DNA of 64,000 nucleotides from Sphingomonadales bacterium (GCA_027483465.1 JAIXUQ010000084.1:1-64000); one strand, 5' to 3'. Numbered from the stretch's first letter, positions 25,173-34,029 are shown. Program-made: numbers and translations. Notes: a model not told the origin generated them from the letters alone.

Positions 25173-25690
25173 GCGCCGACCTCATCTCCTACCGCGATGC
25201 CACGCCGGCCGATGGCCCGGTGCTGGGCGGGATCGCGCGCGCCACCTTCATCGACACGTTCGGCAGCCTGTATGCGCTGGCGGATCTGGCGACCTTCCTC
25301 GAACAGGGCAGCGATGCCGCCTATGCCGCCGAACTGGCCGATCCCGCCATCCAGGTGCGCTTTGCCCTCACCGGCGGCGCGCCGATCGGGTTCTGCAAGA
25401 TCAGCCCGCTGAAACTGCCGGCCCCGGCGCCGGCACCCGGCGCGATGGAGTTGCGGCAGCTGTATATCTACCGGCCGTGGCACGGGCTGAAGATCGCCGA
25501 TGTGCTCACCGATTGGGCCAAGGCGCAGGCGCGGGCGCGTGGCGCCACCGAATTGTGGCTGAGCGTGTTCACCGAAAACCACCGCGCCCGCCGCTTCTAT
25601 GCCCGCCATGGCTTTGCCGAGGTGGCGCCCTATCATTTCATGGTCGGCAATCACGCCGATGAGGATATCTTGTGCCGGGCGATGCTGTAG
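25169..25690 (+). CDS. GNAT family N-acetyltransferase
   Basis: A 173-residue GNAT. ISYRDATPADGPVLGGIARATFIDTFG is the N-terminal strand/helix, MELRQLYIYRPWHGLKIADVLTDWAKAQAR the acetyl-CoA motif (with WHGLKIA in place of the usual Q-x-x-G-x-G) and NHRARRFYARHGFAEVA the C-terminal motif. The ATG overlaps the midA stop, and its own end overlaps the pgeF start by 19 bases. The acceptor is unknown; position in a lipoprotein/peptidoglycan operon does not settle it. Confidence 0.86.
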   Translation: MSADLISYRDATPADGPVLGGIARATFIDTFGSLYALADLATFLEQGSDAAYAAELADPAIQVRFALTGGAPIGFCKISPLKLPAPAPAPGAMELRQLYIYRPWHGLKIADVLTDWAKAQARARGATELWLSVFTENHRARRFYARHGFAEVAPYHFMVGNHADEDILCRAML

Positions 25691-26442
25691 AATTCCTGAC
25701 CGTGCCGGCGCTGGCCGGCGTGCGCCACGGCTTCGTGACGCGGCGTGGCGGCGTTTCGGGCGGGCTGTTTGCCAGCCTGAACGTGGGGCTGGGCAGCAGC
25801 GATGATCGCGCCGCCGTGCGGGAAAACCGCGCCCGCGCCGTGGCCGCCGTCGCCCCTGGCGCGCAGTTGGTGACGCTGCACCAGGTCCATTCGGCGACGG
25901 TGATTCCGGTGACGGCGCCCTTCCCCGGCGATGAGCGCCCGGCCGCCGATGCGCTGGTGACCGCCACACCCGGCCTGGCGCTGGGCATCCTCACCGCCGA
26001 TTGCGCGCCGATCCTGCTGGCCGATGCCGCCGCCGGGGTGATCGGCGCGGCGCATTCGGGCTGGAAGGGCGCGCTGGCCGATGTCGGGCCGGCCACGGTG
26101 GCGGCGATGGAGCAACTGGGCGCGCGGCGGGACCACATCGTGGCCGCCATCGGGCCCACCATCGCGCGCGCCAGTTACGAGGTGGATGATGGCTTCGTGG
26201 CGCGTTTCTGCGCCGCCGATCCCGCCAACGAGGCGTTCTTCGCCGCCGGCCGGCCGGGCCATGCGCAATTTGATCTGGAAGGCTTCATCGCCGCACGGCT
26301 GGCGGCGGCCGGCGTCAAGACGGTGGTGGCGATGGGCGTTGACACCTACCCCGACGCGGCGCGCTGGTTCAGCTATCGCCGCACCACCCACCGCGGCGAG
26401 CCGGATTACGGCCGGCAATTGTCGCTGATCGCGCTGGCCTGA
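25672..26442 (+). CDS. pgeF: Peptidoglycan editing factor PgeF (YfiH, multicopper polyphenol oxidoreductase family)
   Basis: The 256-residue protein contains VRHGFVTRRGGVSGG, TLHQVHSATV, ILTADCAPILLADA and AAHSGWKGALADV, giving the His, Cys and His of the metal/active site. The E. coli homologue prevents incorporation of wrongly loaded (L-Ser) peptides into peptidoglycan and acts on UDP-MurNAc-L-Ser. Older annotations call it laccase-domain or polyphenol oxidase. The likely start is GTG 25672 inside the end of the GNAT gene; no ATG is available near the conserved N-terminus. Confidence 0.92.
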   Translation: MPGDAVEFLTVPALAGVRHGFVTRRGGVSGGLFASLNVGLGSSDDRAAVRENRARAVAAVAPGAQLVTLHQVHSATVIPVTAPFPGDERPAADALVTATPGLALGILTADCAPILLADAAAGVIGAAHSGWKGALADVGPATVAAMEQLGARRDHIVAAIGPTIARASYEVDDGFVARFCAADPANEAFFAAGRPGHAQFDLEGFIAARLAAAGVKTVVAMGVDTYPDAARWFSYRRTTHRGEPDYGRQLSLIALA

Positions 26443-26509
26443 GGCCGCAGGGGCCGGGGGCAAAAGCGCGATTCCCTTTTTGCCGGCCACCCCCTAACAT
26501 CAGGGCCGC

Positions 26510-27427
26510 ATGGACATTTATCTGCCCATTGCCGAATTGTCGGTGAACGGCCTGCTCATCGTGCTGCTGGGCGGCGCGGTTGGCTTCCTGTCGGGCATGT
26601 TCGGCGTGGGCGGCGGCTTCCTCACCACGCCGCTGCTCATTTTCTATGGCATCCCGCCGGCGGTGGCGGTGGCCTCCTCGGCCACGCAGATCACCGGCTC
26701 CTCGGTGTCGGGCGCGCTGGCCTATCTGCAGCGCGGCCAGGTGGATATCCGCATGGGGGCGGTGCTGGTGGCGGGCGGGCTGGTGGGCGCCAGCATCGGC
26801 CAGATCATCTTTTCGGCGCTGCAAACCGTGGGCCAGATCGATATCGTCATCGCGCTGGTCTATGTGCTGTTCCTCTCGGTGATCGGCGGGCTGATGTTGC
26901 GCGATGCGCTGGCGGCGCTGAAGGCGGCGCGGGCCGGCACGGCGGCCCCGGCGCGGCGGGCGCGCCATCTGCCGTGGGTGGCCGCGCTGCCGGGCCGCAT
27001 GAAATTCCCGCGTTCCGGCCTCTATATCTCGCCGCTGGCGCCGATGTTGCTGGGGGCGGGCGTGGGCATGCTCACGGTGATCATGGGCATCGGCGGCGGC
27101 TTCATCATGGTGCCGGCGATGGTCTATATCCTCGGCATGCGGGCGCAGGCGGTGGTGGGCACATCGCTGTTCCAGATCATCTTTGTCACCGCCGCGACCA
27201 CGCTGCTGCACGCCACCGCATCGAAAACGGTCGACATCGTGCTGGCGCTGCTGCTGCTGCTGGGCGGCGTGGTGGGGGCGCAGATGGGGGTGCGCGCCGC
27301 CCAGAAACTCTCGCCCGACCGGCTCCGCCTGGCGCTGGCGCTGATCGTGCTGGGCGTGGCGCTGCGCCTGGCCATCGGCCTCACCTGGACCCCGGCCGAA
27401 CCCTTTGCCCTGTTCGAGGGCGCATGA
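26510..27427 (+). CDS. TSUP family permease (TauE/SafE type)
   Basis: A 305-residue membrane protein with about eight hydrophobic segments in two repeats. Each repeat has a Gly-rich turn, FGVGGGFLTTPLLIFYGIPPAVAVASS and MGIGGGFIMVPAMVYILGM, which is the hallmark of the TauE/SafE family. Members export sulfite, sulfoacetate or other organosulfur anions. The downstream gene overlaps by ATGA and encodes a TIGR02186-type protein, a frequent neighbour of this carrier in alphaproteobacteria. Confidence 0.9.
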   Translation: MDIYLPIAELSVNGLLIVLLGGAVGFLSGMFGVGGGFLTTPLLIFYGIPPAVAVASSATQITGSSVSGALAYLQRGQVDIRMGAVLVAGGLVGASIGQIIFSALQTVGQIDIVIALVYVLFLSVIGGLMLRDALAALKAARAGTAAPARRARHLPWVAALPGRMKFPRSGLYISPLAPMLLGAGVGMLTVIMGIGGGFIMVPAMVYILGMRAQAVVGTSLFQIIFVTAATTLLHATASKTVDIVLALLLLLGGVVGAQMGVRAAQKLSPDRLRLALALIVLGVALRLAIGLTWTPAEPFALFEGA

Positions 27428-28185
27428 GCGGGCGGGCCCTCGCCGCGTTGATCCTGTGGCTGGCGCTGGCCGGGGCCGCGCCGGTGCGGCTGATCACCCA
27501 GCTCAGCACGGCGCGCATCGATATCAACACCAGCTTTCGCGGCGCCGAACTGCTGGTGTTTGGCGCCATCCAGTATCCGCGCGGGCAAACCCCCGATCGC
27601 ACCCCCGATATCGCCGTGGTGGTGCGCGGGCCGGCCGCGCCGGTGACGGTGCGGCGCAAGGTGCGCATCGCCGGCCTGTGGCTCAACGGCGCAGCGGTGC
27701 GCTTTGAATCGGTCCCCGGCTTTTATGCGGTGGCGGCAACACGGCCGATCACCGATCTGGCCGATGAACGCATCACCGCCATCTATGAAATCGGCACGCG
27801 CAACCTGCAATTGTCCCCGGCCAGCAGTGCCGATGATGCCACCACCCGCGCCTTTGAGGCCGGGCTGATCAGCCAGCGCCTGCGCGCCGGGCTGTTTGCC
27901 GAACGGCCGGGCAGCGTGCAGATCACCCGCGACGTGCTCTATTCGGCCCGCATCGCGCTGCCGGCGGCGGTGCCGGTGGGGGATTATGCCGCCGAAATCC
28001 ACCTGATCGATTCCGGCCGGGTGCTGGCCAGCACGTCGGCGCCGTTCAGCATCGGCAAATCCGGTTTTGAACGCTGGGTCTATGTCATGGCGCATGAACA
28101 TAGTATTGCGTATGGATTGTCAGCGATCATCGCCGCCGTGCTGGCCGGCGGGCTGGCGGCGGTGGTCACCCGGCGCAGCTGGTGA
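27424..28185 (+). CDS. TIGR02186 family membrane-anchored protein
   Basis: A 253-residue protein with an N-terminal signal (LAALILWLALAGAAPV) and a C-terminal membrane helix (AYGLSAIIAAVLAGGLAAVVT) followed by positive charges. The middle carries ISTARIDINTSFRGAELLVFGAI-type and RDVLYSARIALPAAVPVGDYAAEIHLI sequences typical of this uncharacterised family. The ATG at 27424 overlaps the TauE gene stop; the 150 extra residues in the track are a shadow of that gene. It is expected in the periplasm as an accessory to the carrier, which is inferred from conserved pairing. Confidence 0.82.
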   Translation: MSGRALAALILWLALAGAAPVRLITQLSTARIDINTSFRGAELLVFGAIQYPRGQTPDRTPDIAVVVRGPAAPVTVRRKVRIAGLWLNGAAVRFESVPGFYAVAATRPITDLADERITAIYEIGTRNLQLSPASSADDATTRAFEAGLISQRLRAGLFAERPGSVQITRDVLYSARIALPAAVPVGDYAAEIHLIDSGRVLASTSAPFSIGKSGFERWVYVMAHEHSIAYGLSAIIAAVLAGGLAAVVTRRSW

Positions 28186-28324
28186 TCCCAACAATCGACT
28201 CGCACCCTGCGACGTTTTCGACTATAAAGCCTGTCGGCGCATAGTCGGCCGGCTGCCTTGAGCTCTCAACTGCATCGCCCGAACAGGCTCCAACGACACG
28301 AACACAGGAAGATTTGGAACGATA

Positions 28325-29158
28325 ATGAGCTTTGATCGACGCGGACGTGGTCCGGGGCGCGGTGGGTTTGACAAGCGCGAGCGCGGGTTTGACAGCTTCG
28401 ACGATTTTGGTGGCGGCAACCGGGGTTTCGGTGGCGGTGACCGGTTCGGCGGCGGTAGCGGCTTTGGCGGTGGTGACCGTTTTGGCGGCGGCGGCGGTGG
28501 CCGCGGCGGCTTTGGCGGTGGCGGTGACCGGTTCGGCGGCGGTGGCGGTGGCGGCGGTGGCCGCTTCGGCGGCGGCGGCGGTGGTGGCGGCTTCGGCGGC
28601 CCGCGCCGCGAGATGTCCCCCGGCATCACCGTGGGCACCGGCCGTGGCACGGTGAAATTCTTCAACGCGCAAAAGGGCTTTGGCTTCATCGTCCGCGAAG
28701 ACGGCGGTGAAGATGTGTTCGTGCACATCTCGGCGGTGGAAGCCGCTGGCCTGACCGGCCTCGCCGATGGCCAGCCGCTGGAATTCACCCTCGTTGAACG
28801 CAACGGCCGCATCTCCGCGACCGAGCTGAAAATCGAAGGCGAACCGCTGCCGGTGGCCGAACGCGCCCCGCGCGAAGACCGCCCGCCCCGCGAAGGCGGC
28901 TTCGAGCGTCGCCCGTCGGGCCGTGACCGCGCGCCGATGACCGATGGCGTCCGCGTCGAAGGCACGGTGAAATTCTTCAACGGCCAGAAGGGCTTTGGCT
29001 TCATCCAGCGCGACGACGGCGCGCCCGATGCCTTTGTCCACATCTCGGCGGTGGAACGCGCCGGCTTCGCCAATCTCAACGAAGGCCAGCGTGTCTCGTT
29101 CGAGCTGGAGGAAGACCGCCGCGGCAAGCAGGCTGCGGTGAATCTCCAGTCGATCTGA
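28325..29158 (+). CDS. Double cold-shock-domain protein with Gly/Phe/Arg-rich N-terminus
   Basis: The 277-residue protein has two cold-shock domains. CSD1 covers about residues 106-170 (GTVKFFNAQKGFGFIV, DVFVHISAVE) and CSD2 about 211-276 (GTVKFFNGQKGFGFIQ, DAFVHISAVE), both with intact RNP1 and RNP2 motifs. Residues 1-97 are a low-complexity tail of Arg, Phe and Asp in long Gly runs, including three FGGGDRFGGG-like repeats. Double-CSD proteins bind single-stranded RNA/DNA and act as RNA chaperones. The long Gly/Phe tail resembles RGG/FG RNA-binding regions and may drive self-association. A 139-base upstream leader and a good terminator suggest a single-gene transcript. Confidence 0.92.
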   Translation: MSFDRRGRGPGRGGFDKRERGFDSFDDFGGGNRGFGGGDRFGGGSGFGGGDRFGGGGGGRGGFGGGGDRFGGGGGGGGGRFGGGGGGGGFGGPRREMSPGITVGTGRGTVKFFNAQKGFGFIVREDGGEDVFVHISAVEAAGLTGLADGQPLEFTLVERNGRISATELKIEGEPLPVAERAPREDRPPREGGFERRPSGRDRAPMTDGVRVEGTVKFFNGQKGFGFIQRDDGAPDAFVHISAVERAGFANLNEGQRVSFELEEDRRGKQAAVNLQSI

Positions 29159-29182
29159 TCGGCAGCAGCTGCAACAGAAATC

Positions 29183-29213
29183 GGGCGGCGGCCGCAGGGC
29201 TGCCGCCCTTTTT
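29183..29213 (+). terminator. Intrinsic terminator after the cold-shock gene
   Basis: GGGCGGCGGC pairs with GCTGCCGCCC (one G-T pair) around a 6-base loop and is followed directly by TTTTT. It begins 25 bases after the stop codon. Confidence 0.88.
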
Positions 29214-29343
29214 CGTTGCTGTCCAGCCGCTTGATCGATGCTGCGCTGCGGCATGTGCGCCCGCGGCACTGGCACCCCTGTGATCAAACTTACCAAGCTG
29301 TCATGTGGCTGCCCTCGCGCGCCCGCCTGTTGCCGGCGCCGCC

Positions 29344-29664
29344 ATGGAGCCCCCGATGCTTGCCAACAATGTCGTCACGATCCTGATGATCGTGTTTTCT
29401 TGGATCACCGCCATGGGCGTGCTCGCCTGGGTGGGCATATTGGCGCCGCGCCAGCTTGATACCCGCCGCCAGCGCCAGATTGCCCGGTTGCAGGCCGGCA
29501 CCGCCGCGCTGGCCGATGCCATCGCCCGCAATGGTGCCGATCCGGCCCATCTCGCCCGGCTTTCGGCGCAATATGCCGCCCATGTCCGCGCGCTGACCCA
29601 GTTGGGCCAGGCCGTACCGCCGCTGCCGGCCGCCGAAGCCGCGCCGCTGGCCAAAGCTGCCTGA
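29344..29664 (+). CDS. Small membrane protein of unknown function
   Basis: I do not recognise this 106-residue protein. It has one N-terminal hydrophobic segment (VVTILMIVFSWITAMGVLAWVGIL) and a soluble, Ala-rich, probably helical remainder (QRQIARLQAGTAALADAIARNG..LARLSAQYAAHV). Codon use, with G or C at most third positions, fits a real gene. The start is ATG 29344 or 29356, the latter beginning just before the membrane helix. It precedes an acyl-CoA ligase gene by 45 bases. A role cannot be assigned. Confidence 0.55.
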   Translation: MEPPMLANNVVTILMIVFSWITAMGVLAWVGILAPRQLDTRRQRQIARLQAGTAALADAIARNGADPAHLARLSAQYAAHVRALTQLGQAVPPLPAAEAAPLAKAA

Positions 29665-29709
29665 TTTCGCCAGTGGACAGGCCGGCCGGGTGTGCGCACC
29701 CTGCCGGCC

Positions 29710-31221
29710 ATGACCACCACGCCCGATCCGATCTTCGATTTCCCCGCCGCGCTGGCCGCCAACGCCGCCGCCCGGCCCGATCATCCCGCCGTGATCTGCG
29801 GTGATGACCGGCTGAACTGGCGCCAATTCGTGGCCCGTGCCGAAAAACTGGCCGGCACGCTGGCCGATCATGGGGTGGGCCCCGGCGACTCGGTGGCCAG
29901 CATCGCGCTTTCCAGCGTGGATTATGTCGTGCTGTGGGCCGCCGTGCTGCGGCTGCGCGCCACCATGGCGCCGCTCGCCCCCTCCTCCACGCCCGATCAG
30001 ATTGCCGCCATGGTCGCCGATTCGGGCGCGCGTTTCGTGTTCGTCGATGCTCCCAATCGCGCCGCCTTCGCCGCCGTGCTGGCCGGCCAGACGCTGGTGG
30101 ACCTCGACCGGCTCAACACGTTCATCGATCCCACCGCCCAGGCCCCGGCGCTGGCCCCGCTCGATCCCAAGGCCGGGTTCAACATCATCTACAGCAGCGG
30201 CACCACCGGCACGCCCAAGGGCATCGTGCAAAGCTGTGCGATGCGGTCGCTGCACATCACCGGCGGCCGCCGTGTCGGCTATGGCCCGGATTGCGTCACG
30301 CTCTGCTCCACCCCGCTCTATTCCAACACCACGCTGGTCAGCTTCATTCCCACCCTGGCCTGGGGCGGCAGCGTGGTGCTGATGCCCAAATTCGATACCG
30401 GCCAATGGCTCCGCCTTGCCCAGGCCCACCGGGTGACCCACGCCATGCTGGTGCCGGTGCAATATCGCCGCCTGCTCGCCGATCCCGGCTTTGATGCCAC
30501 CGATCTGTCATCACTGCAGATGAAATTCTGCACGTCGGCACCGTTTGCCGCCGAATTGAAGGCCGAGGTGCTGCGCCGCATGCCCGGCGGCCTGATCGAA
30601 TTTTTCGGCATGACCGAAGGCGGCGTTGGCTTCATGCTGGTGGCGCACGAGCATCCCGACAAGCTGCACACCGTGGGCCTGCCACAGCCCGGCCACGAGG
30701 TGCGGATCATCGACGAGGATGGCAATGACGTGCCGCCGGGCACGCCGGGCGAGATTGTCGGCCGCTCGCCGGCCACCATGAACGGCTACCGCAACCGGCC
30801 CGATCTCACCGCCAAGGCCTATTGGATCGACCCAACCGGCAAGGAGTGGCTGCGCACCGGCGACATCGGCCGGCTGGACGAGGATGGCTTCCTCACCCTG
30901 ATGGACCGCGCCAAGGACATGATCATTTCGGGCGGGTTCAACATCTACCCCTCCGATATCGAGGCGGTGCTGCTGACGTTGCCGGGCGTGGTGGAGGCCG
31001 CCGTGGTGGGCGTGGCCAGCGAGGCGTGGGGCGAAACGCCGGTGGCCTTTGTGGTGGCGCGCGATGGCGATGCGGAAGGCTTGCGCACGGCGGCCAACGC
31101 GCAGCTGGGCAAGACGCAGCGGCTGGCGGCGGTGGTGCTGATCGATGAATTGCCGCGCAGCCATATCGGCAAGGTGCTGAAACGTGAATTGCGTGACAGT
31201 TTCCGTGGATCGGTTGCCTGA
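29710..31221 (+). CDS. AMP-dependent acyl-CoA synthetase/ligase
   Basis: A 503-residue adenylate-forming enzyme that activates a carboxylic acid to its acyl-CoA through an acyl-AMP. Motifs in order: NIIYSSGTTGTPKG (ATP loop), EFFGMTEGGVGFM, WLRTGDIGRLDEDGFLTLMDRAKDMIISGGFNIYPSDIE (hinge and C-terminal domain) and PRSHIGKVLKRELR with the catalytic Lys. The length and motif order match short- or medium-chain and aryl acyl-CoA ligases. The substrate is not evident. It would feed the acyl-CoA dehydrogenases and scoAB seen nearby. I start it at ATG 29710 rather than the upstream GTG. Confidence 0.9.
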   Translation: MTTTPDPIFDFPAALAANAAARPDHPAVICGDDRLNWRQFVARAEKLAGTLADHGVGPGDSVASIALSSVDYVVLWAAVLRLRATMAPLAPSSTPDQIAAMVADSGARFVFVDAPNRAAFAAVLAGQTLVDLDRLNTFIDPTAQAPALAPLDPKAGFNIIYSSGTTGTPKGIVQSCAMRSLHITGGRRVGYGPDCVTLCSTPLYSNTTLVSFIPTLAWGGSVVLMPKFDTGQWLRLAQAHRVTHAMLVPVQYRRLLADPGFDATDLSSLQMKFCTSAPFAAELKAEVLRRMPGGLIEFFGMTEGGVGFMLVAHEHPDKLHTVGLPQPGHEVRIIDEDGNDVPPGTPGEIVGRSPATMNGYRNRPDLTAKAYWIDPTGKEWLRTGDIGRLDEDGFLTLMDRAKDMIISGGFNIYPSDIEAVLLTLPGVVEAAVVGVASEAWGETPVAFVVARDGDAEGLRTAANAQLGKTQRLAAVVLIDELPRSHIGKVLKRELRDSFRGSVA

Positions 31222-31282
31222 ATCCGCGCCACGCCGCACACTCCGGCCCGGCGGGCATCGTCCCGCCTGAGAGGGGGGACAC

Positions 31283-31612
31283 ATGAAGATACTGGCCTTT
31301 GCCACCATCATCGGCAGCGTTGCCCAGATCATCATGGTGCTGGGTGGCCACAGTTCGCCGGCGATTGCCGAAAATTTCGCGATTGGCGGCATGGGGATTT
31401 CGGCTGTTGCCGGCTGGCTGGCGACCCGGGGGCAGAGCATCGGCCTGATCAACGCGCTCGCGCGCGGCGGTGTTGCCGGCGGCCTGTGCGCCGCCCTCGG
31501 CATCGCGGTTTCGGTGGCGCTGGGCGATGTGCCGGAAAGCCTGCTGCTGCTGGGCACGGCCAGCAGCGCCGTCACCGGCGCGATCGGCGGGGTGTTTGGC
31601 CGGCGGGGCTAG
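31283..31612 (+). CDS. Small Gly/Ala-rich membrane protein, stop codon supplied by an inverted-repeat element
   Basis: I do not recognise this 109-residue protein. It has three or four hydrophobic segments (ILAFATIIGSVAQIIMVLGG, GISAVAGWLATRG, AARGGVAGGLCAALGIAVSVAL, SLLLLGTASSAVTGAIGG) separated by short loops. GAGAGGGGGG about eight bases before the ATG is a strong ribosome-binding site. The TAG stop is the first base triplet of the inverted repeat that follows, so the original C-terminus may have been longer. Confidence 0.6.
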   Translation: MKILAFATIIGSVAQIIMVLGGHSSPAIAENFAIGGMGISAVAGWLATRGQSIGLINALARGGVAGGLCAALGIAVSVALGDVPESLLLLGTASSAVTGAIGGVFGRRG

Positions 31613-31801
31613 AGCGGTTTCCGAGCAATCTGAACCACCATCATCGCCCTTGCGGGCGACCCCTGGCGGGGCGGGCCGATTTCGGCCCGGTGCAGCGTCG
31701 CTGTGTCGGTTGCGATGCGCTGCATCGCGCCCTTCTACTCCTTGCACTGAACCAAAATCGGCTCCGTGCTGGCGATCCGGATTGCTCGGAAACCGCTCTA
31801 G
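31609..31801. mobile_element. Short inverted-repeat element (MITE-like) between convergent genes
   Basis: A 22-bp perfect terminal inverted repeat starts CTAGAGCGGTTTCCGAGC at 31609 and ends in its exact complement at 31801. The 193-bp element has TA at both outer ends, the duplication expected for IS630/Tc1-mariner-type insertion. It encodes no protein. Internal short hairpins include GGGCCGA-tt-TCGGCCC. The TAG at each end is the stop codon of the flanking gene. A REP-type repeat is the alternative explanation. Confidence 0.65.
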
Positions 31802-33201
31802 CGCAACGCCGCCAATGCCTGCGCCGCCGCCGCCACGGTGCGGCGCACATCGTCGGCGTTGGTCTGCCAGTTGCACACGCTGATGCGCATGGTGCGCTCA
31901 CCCTGCCACAGCGTCCCGCTGAAGAACGCCTCGCCGCTGGCGTTGATGGCGGCGATCACCGCATCGCTGATGTTGCGGCCGGCACGATCGTGGAAACGGA
32001 TCATGCCCTGGTTCATCACCGGCCGGGCGATGCTGGTGGCACCATCCAGCGCGGCGATCCCATCGTGGATGCTTGCCGCATGATCACAGCAGCGCTCGAT
32101 CAGATCGGCCAGGCCATCGCGGCCCAATTCCAGCAGCGCGGCCAGCGTGGGCAGGGCGCGGGCGCGGCGTGACCATTCGGGCGTGTAATCCATGGGATCG
32201 CGCGTGTCGCCGCCTTCGGTCAGGTAACTCGCCGTCATCCGCATGCTGGCCTTCAGCGCATCGCCATGGCGGGTGATGGCCATGCCGGCATCATAGGGCG
32301 TGTTGAGCCATTTGTGGCCATCGGTGGCCCAGCTGTCGCAGCGTTCGATGCCGGCCACCTGGTGGCGCAGCCGCGGGCTGGCATTCAGCCACAGGCCGAA
32401 GGCGCCATCCACATGCACCCAGGCGCCGGCGGCATGGGCGATCGGCACCAGCCGGGCAAAATCATCGCAGGCACCCAGATTGAGATCGCCGGCATTCAGG
32501 ATGACGATGGTGGGCGCGCCCTGCGCCGAGGCCAGCGCCGCGACCAGTTCATCAACGCCGACCTTGCCCAAGCCCGCTTCGGTTCCGCCGCCGCCCAGTG
32601 GCACGATGCAGCCGGTGCCGAGGCCAAGCAGGCGCAGCGCCCGGTCCACACTGGAATGGCGGTGGGCGTTGGCCAGCACCATCACTGGCGGGGCACCGAT
32701 CAGCCCGTCCACCTCCACATCCCACCCGGCCTTGGCCAGCACATGATTGCGGGCGGCGGCCAGCGCGGTGGCATGGCTCATCTGGCAGCCGGTGGTGAAG
32801 CTGTAGGCGCAGGTTGGCGGCAGGTGCAGCGCCTCCAGCAGCAGCCGGCCGGCCACCTCCTCCAGCACCGCGCTGGCCGGGCTGGTGGCAGCCAGCACGG
32901 CATTCTGATCCCACAATGTCGCCATCACATCCGTGGCCTGCGCGGCCGGCAGCGCGCCGCCCTTCACCCAGGCGAAAAATCGGCCCGAAAGATTGCCCAT
33001 CAGCCCCGGCTCGGCGGCGCGGGCGATCAGATCAACCACGGCGGCCGCATCCATGCCGGTGGCCGGCAGCGCGGCAGGCAGCGGCGCCAGCATGTCGGCA
33101 CGGGTGCCGGTGGGGGCGACGCTGCGGCTGGACTGGGCCTCCACAAAGCGGCGGCCGTGGGTGATGGCAAGATCAAGCGGGCTGGTCATGGCGGTTGGCA
33201 T
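31798..33201 (-). CDS. PLP-dependent group II (aromatic-type) amino acid decarboxylase family
   Basis: A 467-residue pyridoxal-phosphate enzyme of the group II decarboxylase fold. It shows VLANAHRHSSVDRALRLL (His stacking on PLP), AWVHVDGAFGLW (Asp binding the pyridine N) and WATDGHKWLNTPYDAG (Lys forming the Schiff base). Sequence N-terminal to these, FFAWVKGGALPAAQATDVMATLWDQN, fits bacterial members of unknown specificity, so the substrate is not assigned. The start is ATG at 33201 or 33189. Its TAG stop is the outer edge of the adjacent inverted-repeat element. Confidence 0.86.
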   Translation of the reverse strand: MPTAMTSPLDLAITHGRRFVEAQSSRSVAPTGTRADMLAPLPAALPATGMDAAAVVDLIARAAEPGLMGNLSGRFFAWVKGGALPAAQATDVMATLWDQNAVLAATSPASAVLEEVAGRLLLEALHLPPTCAYSFTTGCQMSHATALAAARNHVLAKAGWDVEVDGLIGAPPVMVLANAHRHSSVDRALRLLGLGTGCIVPLGGGGTEAGLGKVGVDELVAALASAQGAPTIVILNAGDLNLGACDDFARLVPIAHAAGAWVHVDGAFGLWLNASPRLRHQVAGIERCDSWATDGHKWLNTPYDAGMAITRHGDALKASMRMTASYLTEGGDTRDPMDYTPEWSRRARALPTLAALLELGRDGLADLIERCCDHAASIHDGIAALDGATSIARPVMNQGMIRFHDRAGRNISDAVIAAINASGEAFFSGTLWQGERTMRISVCNWQTNADDVRRTVAAAAQALAALR

Positions 33202-33318
33202 AGCGCGGCAGGCGCCCGGCGTCTCGCCGAAATCAGACGGCGCCAGCGGCAGAATCCGGCTGGCGCGGCTGCGACAATCTGGCTATTTCGCATCTGCAAC
33301 ATGGGAACAGGAGGCCGT

Positions 33319-34029
33319 GTGGCCAACAAACTCTACCCCGATGCCGCCGCCGCGCTGGATGGCCTGCTGTTTGATGGCATGACGATCATGTCGGGCGGCT
33401 TTGGCCTGTGCGGCATTCCGGAAAATCTGATCACCGCGCTGCGGGCTTCGGGCGTGAAGGGGCTCACCTGCATCTCCAACAATGCCGGCGTGGATGGCTT
33501 TGGGCTGGGCCTGCTGCTGGAGACACGGCAGATCGCCCGGATGATCTCCTCCTACGTGGGGGAGAACAAGGAGTTCGAGCGGCAATATCTGGCTGGCGAG
33601 CTGCAACTGGAGTTCAACCCGCAGGGCACCCTGGCCGAACGCATCCGCGCCGGCGGGGCCGGCATTCCGGGGTTCTATACCAAGACCGGCGTGGGCACGC
33701 TGGTGGCGGACGGCAAGGAACACAAGGATTTCAATGGCGAGACCTATATCCTGGAAACCGGGCTGGTGGCGGATCTGAGCATCGTCAAGGCGTGGAAGGC
33801 CGATCCCCACGGCAACCTCGTCTTCCGCAAGACGGCGCGCAATTTCAACCCGATGATGGCCACTGCCGGCAAGGTGACCGTGGCCGAGGTGGAGGAGCTG
33901 GTGCCGGCCGGCAGCCTTGATCCGGACCATATCCACACGCCGGGCATTTTCGTGCAGCGATTGTTCGTGGGGACGAATTACGAGAAGCGCATCGAGCAGC
34001 GCACGGTGCGCCAGAAGGAGCAGGCGTGA
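33319..34029 (+). CDS. scoA: Succinyl-CoA:3-ketoacid CoA-transferase subunit A
   Basis: With ScoB this enzyme moves CoA from succinyl-CoA to acetoacetate, or the related acyl pair. The 236-residue chain has VKDGMTIM-like DGMTIMSGGFGLCGIPENLI, SNNAGVDGFGLGLLLE and the GGAGIPGFYTKTGVGTL loop typical of subunit A. AGGAGG lies four bases before GTG 33319, which I prefer as start because family N-termini begin at NKLYPDA; the ATG at 33301 adds six residues. ScoB overlaps the stop (TGATG), so translation is coupled. Confidence 0.93.
   Translation: MANKLYPDAAAALDGLLFDGMTIMSGGFGLCGIPENLITALRASGVKGLTCISNNAGVDGFGLGLLLETRQIARMISSYVGENKEFERQYLAGELQLEFNPQGTLAERIRAGGAGIPGFYTKTGVGTLVADGKEHKDFNGETYILETGLVADLSIVKAWKADPHGNLVFRKTARNFNPMMATAGKVTVAEVEELVPAGSLDPDHIHTPGIFVQRLFVGTNYEKRIEQRTVRQKEQA

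Noticed and set aside
28420-28610. Short regularly repeated DNA that might suggest a CRISPR array
   Set aside because: The repeats are in-frame codons for Gly/Phe/Asp/Arg in the cold-shock gene; there are no unique spacers of constant length.
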